The position numbers and the translations under genes are program-made. Shown in pieces: positions 28,656-36,703 of a DNA stretch of 64,000 nt (positions within the stretch are counted from its first letter, which is position 1; every line of letters begins with the position of its first letter). Under the pieces are notes generated by a model. It had not been told where the DNA came from. It worked only from the letters and a program-made list of their open reading frames with translations, and made no database searches. Source of the DNA: JANPBY01 sp963851405 (GTDB lineage: Bacteria > Actinomycetota > Actinomycetes > DATJPE01); contig CAWKPB010000007.1 of NCBI GenBank assembly GCA_963851405.1, positions 310,001 through 374,000 on the forward strand, in the 5' to 3' direction.

Positions 28656-29771
28656 CTACTTGTCGACGTCGCCCAGCACGTAGAACATCGATTTCAGCAC
28701 TGCGGCCAGATCGGTGAGTTGTTGTCCCGGCAACAGCGCCTCGAGCACCTGAACGTTGTTGAACGATGCCGACCGAAGCTTCAGCCGCCAGGGCACCTTG
28801 TCGCCGGTCGAGACCAGGTAGTAGCCATTGATACCGAGGGGGTTCTCGGTCCAGGTGTAGGTCTCTCCCTCGGGCACCCGCAGGACCTTGGGTAGGCGCA
28901 CCGAGTACGGCCCGTCCGGATGGCCCTCGAGCTCGTCGAGGCACGCCTCGATCAGATCCAGGGCCACGCTGCTTTGCTCGACGAGGACTTCGTAGCGTGC
29001 CAGGCAGTCGCCGGACGACCTGAGTACCGGACGCAGGACACCTCTGGCGGTGAGCTCCCCGTAGGCGAGGTATGGCTCGTCGATGCGGAGGTCTCGGCTG
29101 CCACCGCTAGCGCGGGCGACCGGCCCGGAGAGCCCGTACGCCGAAATCAGTTCCTCGGCGAGGACGCCGATTCCTTCGGTGCGACTGCGGAATCCCGCGT
29201 CGTCGATGGTCTCCGCGGTCGTGGTCTGCAGGTCCGCACGGACGGAACTGACTGCCAGCCGTACGCGCTCAAGCCAACCCGCGGGCGGGGCAGCCTTGAG
29301 ACCCCCGACCTGGTTGGCCATCGCGTGGATCCGGCCCCCGGCGTACTCCTCCAGCACCTGTTGAAAGTGCTCCCGCGCCTGCCACGCCGTGGTGGTGTCA
29401 AGGAAGGCCAAGTGATTCAGCACGCGGGTCAGCTCGGCCAGCAGCGTACGCAACCACGTGGCGCGCTCGGGTACGGCGATCCCCAGCATCCGTTCCACGG
29501 ACAACACGATGCCAAGCTCGTTGGCGAAGGCGGACAGCCAGTCGTGGCGATTGGCGAGGACGAGGGCCTGACGGTAGTCCCGAACCTCGAACAGCTTTTC
29601 CGCTCCGCGGTGCACCGAACCGACGCGTGGTTCCGCCGAAACGATGGTGTTGTCATCGACGGTCAGCCGCAGCCGCAGGGCGCCGTGACTGCTGGGGTGA
29701 TGCGCTCCTAGATCCACCACGAGGGCATCGGTCGCGAGATCTCGGGTGGTGACCTCTAGACGGCTAGGCAC
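28656..29771 (-). CDS. Lone NuoD (complex I 49-kDa subunit) paralogue
   Basis: 371 residues, full length for the NuoD/49-kDa fold, but no other nuo gene is nearby. Conserved: HHPSSHGALRL (His29 matches bovine His59), VHRGAEKLFE (Arg55 matches Arg85), LVSTGDKVPWRLKLRSASF and the C-terminal FYVLGDVDK. Bovine Tyr108, which binds ubiquinone, is Trp78 here (RHDWLS). A perfect terminator hairpin of the permease gene ends inside a longer frame (GTG 29831), so GTG 29771 is chosen. It is probably not a regular complex I subunit; its partner and reaction are unknown. Confidence 0.85.
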   Translation of the reverse strand: MPSRLEVTTRDLATDALVVDLGAHHPSSHGALRLRLTVDDNTIVSAEPRVGSVHRGAEKLFEVRDYRQALVLANRHDWLSAFANELGIVLSVERMLGIAVPERATWLRTLLAELTRVLNHLAFLDTTTAWQAREHFQQVLEEYAGGRIHAMANQVGGLKAAPPAGWLERVRLAVSSVRADLQTTTAETIDDAGFRSRTEGIGVLAEELISAYGLSGPVARASGGSRDLRIDEPYLAYGELTARGVLRPVLRSSGDCLARYEVLVEQSSVALDLIEACLDELEGHPDGPYSVRLPKVLRVPEGETYTWTENPLGINGYYLVSTGDKVPWRLKLRSASFNNVQVLEALLPGQQLTDLAAVLKSMFYVLGDVDK

Positions 29772-29802
29772 GGGCCGCAGGGTCTCATGCGCCTGGCACG
29801 AG

Positions 29803-29841
29803 CAGGGGGGCGGCAACCCTTCTCGGGCCACCGCCCCCCTG
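29803..29841 (-). terminator. Perfect 11-bp hairpin after the permease gene
   Basis: CAGGGGGGCGG (29803-29813) pairs with CCGCCCCCCTG (29831-29841) around a 17-base loop. It lies 17 bases past the permease stop on the minus strand. No T-run. Confidence 0.75.
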
Positions 29842-29858
29842 GTCGGAGGGAAAGAGGG

Positions 29859-31403
29859 CTAGCTGGAGCCCTCCGGGGTCTCGCCGTGGATGAGCTCGTC
29901 CTCGACCACGTCGTAACCCTCGGTCTCGGGGTGCCCGTGCTTGCCGTGCGTCACTGCGAACTCCTCCTCCGGTGAGAGCACCAGGCGGTGGCGCCCGACG
30001 AGGGCGAACCACAAGATGCCGAGGACGAAGAAGATGGCGACTCCAGTGATCACGCCTCGGTAGTCAGGGTTGAACGGAAGGATGATCAGCGTGGCTCCGG
30101 CGATCACTGCCGCAATCCCTGCACCGATGACGCCGACCGGGCTCTTGTATGGACGGTCCACGTCGGCGAACTTCGTGCGCAAGATCAGGTAGGACACCAT
30201 CTGCAGGAAGTACGAGATCACCGCGCCGAACACGGCGATGAGTAGGAGCTGCCCGGCCACGAACGCGGCGTCCTGGTCGTCCCGTAGGGCGTCCAGTCCG
30301 AAGATCAAGGCCAGACCGATCACCGCGGAAGTGACGAGCGCTACCCAGGGAACCTCGCGGCCGCCCGTGAGCGACAGCGACTTGGGGTAGTACCCCGCGC
30401 GTGACAGGGAGTACATGTTGCGCCCCGCCGCATACATGATCCCCTGGAAGGACGCCACGAGCCCGATCAGGGCGAACAAGGACAGCAGCGCTGCGATGTC
30501 GTTGTTGGGGAAGATCGCGCGCAGCCCGTCCAGGAACGGTTCGCCGCTTTCCGACAGCGTCGCCGAGCCGACGACCCCTGGGTTGAGGATCAGCACCAGG
30601 AACGCGGTCGCGAGGAGCGTGAACATGCCGGCGAGGGAACCTCTGGGGATGTCCTTTTGCGGGGTGTGGGTTTCCTCAGCGGCGAGCGGGAGCTCCTCAA
30701 TGCCAAGGAAGAACCAGATCGCGAATGGCAAAGCGAGCAGGACCCCGGACCAGCCGTACGGCAGGAACTTGCTCTGCCCGGCTTCGGGAACGATGTCGAA
30801 CAGCTTGTCCGTCGAGAACTCTCCGGACACCAAGGCCATGATGAAGAAGAACCCCAAGACGCTGAGGGACGCGATGGCGATGACGACGGCGAACCGGAAG
30901 GACGTCGACGATCCGAGTGAGTTGAGGCCTACGAAGAGGATGTAGAAGACGGTCACCCACGCCCATAGCGGCATGGTGAAGTCAAAGAGTTCCTTGGTGA
31001 TCTCGTTGGCGTAGAGCCCGCAGAAGGTTCCGACCACGGCCGTGGTGATCACATACTCAATCGTTTCCGCGAGCCCGGTGATAAAGCCGCCCCAAGGACC
31101 CATAGCGGATCGACCGAAGGAGTAGGCGCCACCGGTGTGCGGCATCGTCGCCGACATCTCGGCGATGCTGTAGATCATCAGCACATACATCAGGCCGATG
31201 ACGACGGTGGCGATGAGCAGCCCGCCCCAGCCCGCCTCACCCAGTCCGAAGTTCCAGCCAGAGAAGTCGCCGCTGATGACGGCAGCGACCCCGAGAGCCC
31301 AAAGGGACCAGACCCCGGCATGTCGTTTGAGCGAGCGTTTTTCGAAGTAGTCGTGCCCGGCCTTCTCGTATGTGACCCCAGAGACGGACAGATTTTCGCT
31401 CAC
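29859..31403 (-). CDS. eat: APC-superfamily permease, ethanolamine permease type
   Basis: 514 residues and about 12 membrane spans. The N-terminal region YFEKRSLKRHAGVWSLWALG and the AVISGDFSGWNFGL stretch, plus MPHTGGAYSFGRSAMGPWG, match ethanolamine permeases (EAT family) closely. Such carriers import ethanolamine by proton symport or exchange. No ethanolamine ammonia-lyase genes lie in the window. The C-terminal tail is acidic and His-rich. GTG 31403 has GAGGAGG upstream, and a TATAAC -10-like box lies at 31453-31448. Confidence 0.88.
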   Translation of the reverse strand: MSENLSVSGVTYEKAGHDYFEKRSLKRHAGVWSLWALGVAAVISGDFSGWNFGLGEAGWGGLLIATVVIGLMYVLMIYSIAEMSATMPHTGGAYSFGRSAMGPWGGFITGLAETIEYVITTAVVGTFCGLYANEITKELFDFTMPLWAWVTVFYILFVGLNSLGSSTSFRFAVVIAIASLSVLGFFFIMALVSGEFSTDKLFDIVPEAGQSKFLPYGWSGVLLALPFAIWFFLGIEELPLAAEETHTPQKDIPRGSLAGMFTLLATAFLVLILNPGVVGSATLSESGEPFLDGLRAIFPNNDIAALLSLFALIGLVASFQGIMYAAGRNMYSLSRAGYYPKSLSLTGGREVPWVALVTSAVIGLALIFGLDALRDDQDAAFVAGQLLLIAVFGAVISYFLQMVSYLILRTKFADVDRPYKSPVGVIGAGIAAVIAGATLIILPFNPDYRGVITGVAIFFVLGILWFALVGRHRLVLSPEEEFAVTHGKHGHPETEGYDVVEDELIHGETPEGSS

Positions 31404-31544
31404 GAACTCCTCCTCGGCGCGGCGGTCGAGCGTGATCGCTCAAGGGAGTTATAGACCCATCAATGGTCCGAATGTGTGACTTTGGCCTCTTTCGAAGCGA
31501 GGAGATTCGGCCCCCGGCACCCTGAAGGGTGGGCGGTCGGCGGC

Positions 31545-31556
31545 TAGCGTGGCCCC
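31545..31556 (+). promoter_or_regulatory. Predicted leaderless -10 box (first PH-domain gene)
   Basis: TAGCGT at 31545-31550, then 6 bases to ATG 31557. Confidence 0.5.
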
Positions 31557-32078
31557 ATGGAGTACGACCGCATCTTGATGCCGCCGGGCGAACGCCCCGG
31601 GACCGACGCCGCCCCCGGGGCCTGGATCCCGGTCTCTCCACGGTTGGCGACGGCCCGCCGCTGGCTCCTCGTGCTAGTTCTGGCCCCTCTCACCCTCGTG
31701 GTGTCAGGCGCCTTGGCACTGACGCCGGCTGCGTGGAGTGCGCTGGTGGCCCTGGCACTTGGCTGCGTGGCGGGCGGCTGGGTCTGGTGGCTGATCGGCC
31801 GTCAGGTCGCGGCCATCGCCTACTCCGAGCGGCACGACGATCTCGTGGTCCGTAGCGGGATCCTGTTTCGCCGGACGGTCATCGTTCCGTACGGGCGCAT
31901 GCAACTGGTGGACCTGCGGACCGGTCCCCTCGATCGGCGCTTCGGAATCGCGATCGTGCAGCTTCACACGGCGGCGGCGACGACGGACGCGACGATCCCC
32001 GGGCTCACCATCGATGACGCGGCGCGGTTGCGGGACCACCTAGCTGCCCTGGGTGAGGCACGGTCGGCCGGACTGTGA
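31557..32078 (+). CDS. Bacterial PH-domain membrane protein, YdbS-like
   Basis: 173 residues. Two adjacent membrane spans (about 36-80) followed by a bacterial pleckstrin-homology (bPH_2) domain with the typical ERHDDLVVRSGILFRRTVIV and PYGRMQLVDLRTGPLDR segments. It pairs with the longer PH protein, as YdbS pairs with YdbT in Bacillus, where the pair is linked to membrane-stress or bacteriocin resistance. Coupled to the next gene by a GTGA overlap. Confidence 0.87.
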   Translation: MEYDRILMPPGERPGTDAAPGAWIPVSPRLATARRWLLVLVLAPLTLVVSGALALTPAAWSALVALALGCVAGGWVWWLIGRQVAAIAYSERHDDLVVRSGILFRRTVIVPYGRMQLVDLRTGPLDRRFGIAIVQLHTAAATTDATIPGLTIDDAARLRDHLAALGEARSAGL

Positions 32079-33493
32079 ATGGGCTCAGCACCCAACCGCG
32101 GCGCCTGCACCCCCTCACGCCCGTCGCGCGCGCTGGCCGGCTCGCGGGGCCGGTCTTCTTCGGCTTGATCCTTCTCGCCCGCGGGGACATCCCGGGTGGA
32201 GCCTTGATCCACTTGTTGGTCGTCCTCGTGGCAACCGCGCTGATCGTGGGGGTCGTCGCAGGATTCGCATATCTCGCGTGGACCCGAACGTCGTTTTGGT
32301 TCGACGACGATGGTGACCTACGGATCGCGAGCGGGATCTTCCAGCGGCAGGAGCGCCGCATCCAGCTGTCCCGGCTTCAGGCGGTGGACGTGGTCCAGCC
32401 GCTCGTGCCTCGCCTCCTCGGACTGGCTGAGCTCAAGCCCGAGGTGGCCGGTGGCGACTCGGGCTCGGTCACCTTGGCGTATCTCACGGCCGATCAGGCC
32501 GGCGAGCTTCGCAATGAGCTGCTCGCCCGGGCGGCGGGTGTCCGCACCGGTGAACAACAAGCCGCCCCCGAAGCCCCGGAGCGCGTGCTTCTGCGAGTAC
32601 CCAACCGGGATCTGTTGATCTCACTGATCATCAACGAGACGCTCATCATTGGTGTGCTCATCGGTGCCTCCGTGATGACGGTCACGTTCTTGACCCAGGG
32701 TTTTGCGGGGCTGCTCGGTGTCTTGCTCGCTATCGGCATCCCCGGGGTGTCCGCAGTCAACGGCTACCTCGCCAACTTCGACTTCACCCTCGCTGAGTCC
32801 CCCGACGGTGTTCGGCTCAGGCGTGGACTGTTGAGCACCCGCGCCCAGACCGTGCCGCCCGGGCGGGTCCAGGCCGTGGAGATCGCCCAGCCGCTCCTGT
32901 GGCGCTCAAGAGGTTGGGTTCGACTTCGGGTCAACGTCGCCGGGTACGGAGGAGACGCTGGTGACAACGGCTCGGATAGCACCCTGCTGCTGCCGGTAGC
33001 GCCGGTTCTCGTGGCCAATGCGGTGTTGGCCCGCGTGCTGCCTGGGGTCGAGGTTGAGCAGGTCCTGCTCACGTCTGCCCCGCGCGCAGCGCGCAAACGC
33101 GCGTGGCTACAGGCTCCCCGACTGGCTGCCGGTCACGATGATGTGGTCTTCGTGGCACGAAGCGGGCGACTGGTGCGAAAGCTCTCCTTGGTGCCGCACG
33201 TGCGCACGCAGTCCGTACGGGTGACCCAGGGGCCGTGGGAGCGCGCGCTTGGGCTGGCGTCGATGCATGTCGACTCCACTCCCGGCCCGGTCCATGTGAC
33301 CGCTGCGCACCGTGAGCTGGCTGACGCGAACGAGATGGCGCACGCTCAGGCCGCTCGAGCAACCGCGGCCCGCCGCGCAGCACCGCCAGAGCGCTGGATG
33401 GATGAGCGCATGAACAAGTTGCGGGCCCGCCGAAATCCAACGCTGGCCACGACGATCGAAGATGCGGACGATGAGCGAGCCGGCGCCTCATGA
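32075..33493 (+). CDS. Bacterial PH-domain membrane protein, YdbT-like
   Basis: 472 residues with at least two bPH_2 units: one after the first span pair (RIASGIFQRQERRIQLSRLQ with AVDVVQP) and one after the second pair (GVRLRRGLLSTRAQTVPPGR with VQAVEIAQP), and a third degenerate unit near the C terminus (LVPHVRTQSVRVTQGPWERA). Arg-rich soluble tail. GTG 32075 overlaps the upstream stop, and its stop overlaps the P450 ATG. Confidence 0.87.
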   Translation: MNGLSTQPRRLHPLTPVARAGRLAGPVFFGLILLARGDIPGGALIHLLVVLVATALIVGVVAGFAYLAWTRTSFWFDDDGDLRIASGIFQRQERRIQLSRLQAVDVVQPLVPRLLGLAELKPEVAGGDSGSVTLAYLTADQAGELRNELLARAAGVRTGEQQAAPEAPERVLLRVPNRDLLISLIINETLIIGVLIGASVMTVTFLTQGFAGLLGVLLAIGIPGVSAVNGYLANFDFTLAESPDGVRLRRGLLSTRAQTVPPGRVQAVEIAQPLLWRSRGWVRLRVNVAGYGGDAGDNGSDSTLLLPVAPVLVANAVLARVLPGVEVEQVLLTSAPRAARKRAWLQAPRLAAGHDDVVFVARSGRLVRKLSLVPHVRTQSVRVTQGPWERALGLASMHVDSTPGPVHVTAAHRELADANEMAHAQAARATAARRAAPPERWMDERMNKLRARRNPTLATTIEDADDERAGAS

Positions 33494-34704
33494 GCGACCC
33501 CGAGGCCGCTGCGGCCGCGTTCGACCTGTCCGATCCGATCCTGATCGCGGACCCCTACCCGGCCCTGGCGGCCCTGCGAGCCGTGGGCCGCCCGGTCTGG
33601 CATGACTCCCTCGAGATGTGGCTAGCGGCGCGCCACGCCGATGCCAGCGCCGTCTTGCGCAACCGCCGGCTCGGGCGGGTGTTCGTCCCGCGGGTTCCCG
33701 AGGAGATCTGGGAGACGTTCAACTGGCTGCATGCGGACTCGATTCTCGACAGTGAACCGCCCAAGCACACCAGGCTGCGTTCGTTGGTGGCCAAGGCCTT
33801 CGCGCGCGGCCATGTGGAGCGGCTTCGGCCGCGGGTCGGCGCCTTGGCCGCGGAGCTGCTCGACGACGTGGACCCGGCGGAATTCGACGCGTTGGCGGAC
33901 TATGCGGAGCCGCTGCCGGTCATGGTCGTCGCGGAGCTGCTCGGTGTCCCGCGGGAAGAACAGGCTCCGCTGCGACCGTGGTCTCAGGCGATCGTGGCGA
34001 TGTACGAGTACGAGCGGTCTGCCGAGCAAGAGGCTGCGGCCCGTCGCGCGGGTGAGGAGTTCGCTGCCTACGTCAGCGTGTTGGCGAGGCGGCGTCGTGC
34101 TGATCCGGGTGACGACTTGGTGACCCACCTGGTTCAGGTCGAAGAGGCGGGGGAGCGGCTCAGCGAGCGCGAACTCGTCGCCACCTGTGTGCTGCTGTTG
34201 AACGCTGGGCACGAGGCCAGCGTCAATGGCTTCGGGAACGGCCTGGTGGCGACCCTGCGCAACCCGGGCCAATGGAACCGGCTGTGCCGGGAGCCGGCGG
34301 CACTGGCCGCAACTGCGGTGGAGGAGATGCTCCGGTTCGACTCCCCGCTGCACCTGTTTGAGCGCACCGCCACCCAAGACGTGGAGATCAATGGAATCAC
34401 CGTGCGGCAGGGACAGAAGATCGCTGCCTTGCTCGGGTCGGCGAACCGGGACGAGGACGTGTTCGTCGGGGCGGACACCCTCGATCTGGGGCGCGATCCC
34501 AATCCGCACCTGGCCTTCGGCGCGGGAATCCATTTCTGCCTGGGAGCGCCTCTGGCGCGCTTGGAGCTGCAGACCTCGGTGCCTCTGCTGGCCCAGCGGT
34601 TCCCCGATCTCGGCCTGGTCGGCGAACCCCCGCTACGCCCGACCTTTGTCCTTCGCGGCTATGAACAAGTGCTCGTCTCGGCCCCCGCGCCTCGTGACGA
34701 GTGA
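33490..34704 (+). CDS. Cytochrome P450
   Basis: 404 residues, a normal bacterial size. Heme-binding loop FGAGIHFCLGAPLAR with ligand Cys350; K-helix E-x-x-R in EEMLRF; the oxygen-activating I-helix region reads LLNAGHEAS, where many P450s have AGxDT or AGxET, so the acid is Glu and the Thr is Ser. Its ATG overlaps the PH gene stop, implying coupling. No ferredoxin or reductase gene is adjacent. Substrate unknown. Converges on the MidA-like gene. Confidence 0.93.
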   Translation: MSDPEAAAAAFDLSDPILIADPYPALAALRAVGRPVWHDSLEMWLAARHADASAVLRNRRLGRVFVPRVPEEIWETFNWLHADSILDSEPPKHTRLRSLVAKAFARGHVERLRPRVGALAAELLDDVDPAEFDALADYAEPLPVMVVAELLGVPREEQAPLRPWSQAIVAMYEYERSAEQEAAARRAGEEFAAYVSVLARRRRADPGDDLVTHLVQVEEAGERLSERELVATCVLLLNAGHEASVNGFGNGLVATLRNPGQWNRLCREPAALAATAVEEMLRFDSPLHLFERTATQDVEINGITVRQGQKIAALLGSANRDEDVFVGADTLDLGRDPNPHLAFGAGIHFCLGAPLARLELQTSVPLLAQRFPDLGLVGEPPLRPTFVLRGYEQVLVSAPAPRDE

Positions 34705-34715
34705 CTGCGTCAGCC

Positions 34716-35666
34716 CTAGAGGGGGTGTCCCGTGCGGGGGTGCTTTGAGTGGGGGAGGCCGCCGCGGGTCTGCAGCAGCCAGCCGAACCCCCCGAGCCCA
34801 GCCGGATCCAGGAGTTCGCGGGCCAAGGTCGACTCACCTTCACTGATCCCCAGCGCCAGCAACGCCTCCCGTTGATGGGTCAGGAAGGTCACGTCGGCCA
34901 GGTCTGACGTAGCTGCGGCGCAGGCGTCGAGAGCAACGTGGGCGGTGAGGTCACAACTGCCGTCCGGAACAGGAACCACGACGCGGCCGCGTTGATGGCC
35001 GATCAACGTGCCGTTCGGATAACGGCCGGCGCTGCGCTCGTCGGTCGTATGCGCATAGTCCACGGCCAGCGCTGCCCCGGCTCGGACCCGTGCGACCAGG
35101 TCTGCCCACAGGGCATCCCTGGGCCGGCCAACTTCGGCCCGCTCGCCGGCGTCCAGGTCCCACCATCGGTCCAGCCACGCCACATCTGTGGGGCTCGGCG
35201 TTGTCTGCGCGAACTCCTCTCCGGACTCAGGGTCGATGGTGACGGCCCGTAGTTCGCCGGCCGAGTTGCGTGTGATCACGGGACACGGCACGACGTCCAG
35301 GAGCTCGTGCGCCATCAAGAGGCCCACGACCTCCGTCGGCGTTTCCGGTTGCCAGTCCACGGTGTTCGGAAGATGGGAGGGGCGATCGGTGACATCGATT
35401 CCGATCAGCCGCCAGCGGCTGGGAGTCAACTCCGAGAGCATGGCCAGGAGTTCTCCTCCGCCAGCTCCCACATCGATGACGGCGAAGCCTTCGGGCTCGG
35501 CGAGGGCGAGGTCGAGGTCCTGGGCCAGTCGCGCGATCGCCGAGGCAAACAGTGGGTTGTGGGAGGAGGTCCGAAAGTGCCCGCGCGGCCCCTCAGGCCG
35601 GCGGTAGAAGCCGCCAGGGCCGTACAGAGCCCGGTGCCAGGCCTGCTCCCAGGGGACTGCTGTCAT
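34716..35666 (-). CDS. MidA/NDUFAF7-like SAM-dependent methyltransferase (DUF185)
   Basis: 316 residues. The segment RGHFRTSSHNPLFASAIARL resembles the opening of the MidA family, followed by the SAM-binding loop VIDVGAGGGELLAML and AHELLDVVP, the motif placed like DE(L/F)xDxxP in MidA. Mitochondrial NDUFAF7 symmetrically dimethylates Arg85 of NDUFS2, the homologue of NuoD. A NuoD paralogue lies 5 kb away. ATG 35666 follows a TAGCGT box by 7 bases; the longer frame to 35969 is rejected. Substrate in this organism is inference. Confidence 0.8.
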   Translation of the reverse strand: MTAVPWEQAWHRALYGPGGFYRRPEGPRGHFRTSSHNPLFASAIARLAQDLDLALAEPEGFAVIDVGAGGGELLAMLSELTPSRWRLIGIDVTDRPSHLPNTVDWQPETPTEVVGLLMAHELLDVVPCPVITRNSAGELRAVTIDPESGEEFAQTTPSPTDVAWLDRWWDLDAGERAEVGRPRDALWADLVARVRAGAALAVDYAHTTDERSAGRYPNGTLIGHQRGRVVVPVPDGSCDLTAHVALDACAAATSDLADVTFLTHQREALLALGISEGESTLARELLDPAGLGGFGWLLQTRGGLPHSKHPRTGHPL

Positions 35667-35679
35667 GGCCGTGACGCTA
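35667..35679 (-). promoter_or_regulatory. Predicted leaderless -10 box (MidA-like gene)
   Basis: On the minus strand TAGCGT (35679-35674), then 7 bases to ATG 35666. Confidence 0.55.
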
Positions 35680-35776
35680 GGCCACGGGACCAAGGCGTCC
35701 TGCGCCGATACGCTGACCGAGTCCGGTACCCGACAGGACTGGAACGACGATTCCCTTGAAGCCAAACCCCGAACCG

Positions 35777-36703
35777 ATGGCTGATGTCGACCTGCGCGCT
35801 TCAGTTGCCGCGCGCCCGGCCCGCCTGTCTGTTGGCGTGGTCGGCACCGGACGAGTGGGAGCGGTGCTCGGTGCTGCGCTGACGTCCGTGGGACATCGCG
35901 TGGTGGCGGCCTCGGGCGTTTCCGAGCGCTCCCGCGACCGAGCTGAGGCGTTGCTCCCAGGGGTCCCACTGGTACCTCCGCAAGAAGTGTGCGCGCGAGC
36001 GGATTTGGTTCTCGTCACGGTCCCGGACGACGTTCTTGCCGATCTGGTTTCGGGACTCGCGGCCACCGATTCGATTCGCGCGGGCCAATTGATCGCCCAC
36101 ACCTCAGGGCGGTTCGGTGTCACGGTGCTGGCTGCGGCCTCCGAGGTCGGGGCACTGCCCCTCGCGCTGCACCCGGTGATGACGTTCACCGGCACCTCCA
36201 TGGATCTGGCTCGGCTCGCGGGCTCGACGTTCGGCGTGACGGCCCCCGACGCGCTACGCCCCATCGCGGAGGCGCTGGTCGTGGAGATGGGAGCCGAGCC
36301 GGTCTGGGTGGCTGAGGACTCCCGGGCGATCTACCACGCGGCCCTGGCGCACGGGGCGAACCACTTGGTGACGCTGGTGGCGCAGGCGAGGGATTTGTTG
36401 GCCCTCGCCGGTGTTGACGATCCGGGCCGTTCGCTGGGGCCGTTGCTCGCGGCGGCGTTGGACAATGCGCTTCGCGAAGGCGATGCCGCACTCACCGGGC
36501 CGGTGGCACGCGGTGACGCGGGGACCGTGGCGGATCACCTCCATGCCCTGGAACACAACGACCCGTCGGTGCTCATGACCTATCGAGCCCTGGCGAGAGC
36601 CACTGCGGATCGGGCTTTGGCCTCTGGGCGACTACGTCCGGAGCAGGCCGAGGCGCTGTTGGACGTACTCGCCGGCCCCGTAGAACGCCGAGCCGATGAC
36701 TGA
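35777..36703 (+). CDS. Rossmann-like / DUF2520 NAD(P)-binding protein
   Basis: 308 residues. N-terminal dinucleotide site SVGVVGTGRVGAVLGAAL, then LPLALHPVMTFTG and a C-terminal all-helical DUF2520 region. Related to the ProC/6-phosphogluconate dehydrogenase superfamily; position before panC matches Rv3603c. ATG 35777 is preferred; a TTG at 35756 would add 7 residues. Overlaps the panC start by 8 bases. Substrate unknown; a role in pantoate or CoA metabolism is a context guess. Confidence 0.87.
   Translation: MADVDLRASVAARPARLSVGVVGTGRVGAVLGAALTSVGHRVVAASGVSERSRDRAEALLPGVPLVPPQEVCARADLVLVTVPDDVLADLVSGLAATDSIRAGQLIAHTSGRFGVTVLAAASEVGALPLALHPVMTFTGTSMDLARLAGSTFGVTAPDALRPIAEALVVEMGAEPVWVAEDSRAIYHAALAHGANHLVTLVAQARDLLALAGVDDPGRSLGPLLAAALDNALREGDAALTGPVARGDAGTVADHLHALEHNDPSVLMTYRALARATADRALASGRLRPEQAEALLDVLAGPVERRADD

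Noticed and set aside
29772..29831. GTG 29831 as the start of the NuoD-like gene
   Set aside because: It begins at the edge of the permease terminator hairpin and adds residues with no counterpart in the family.
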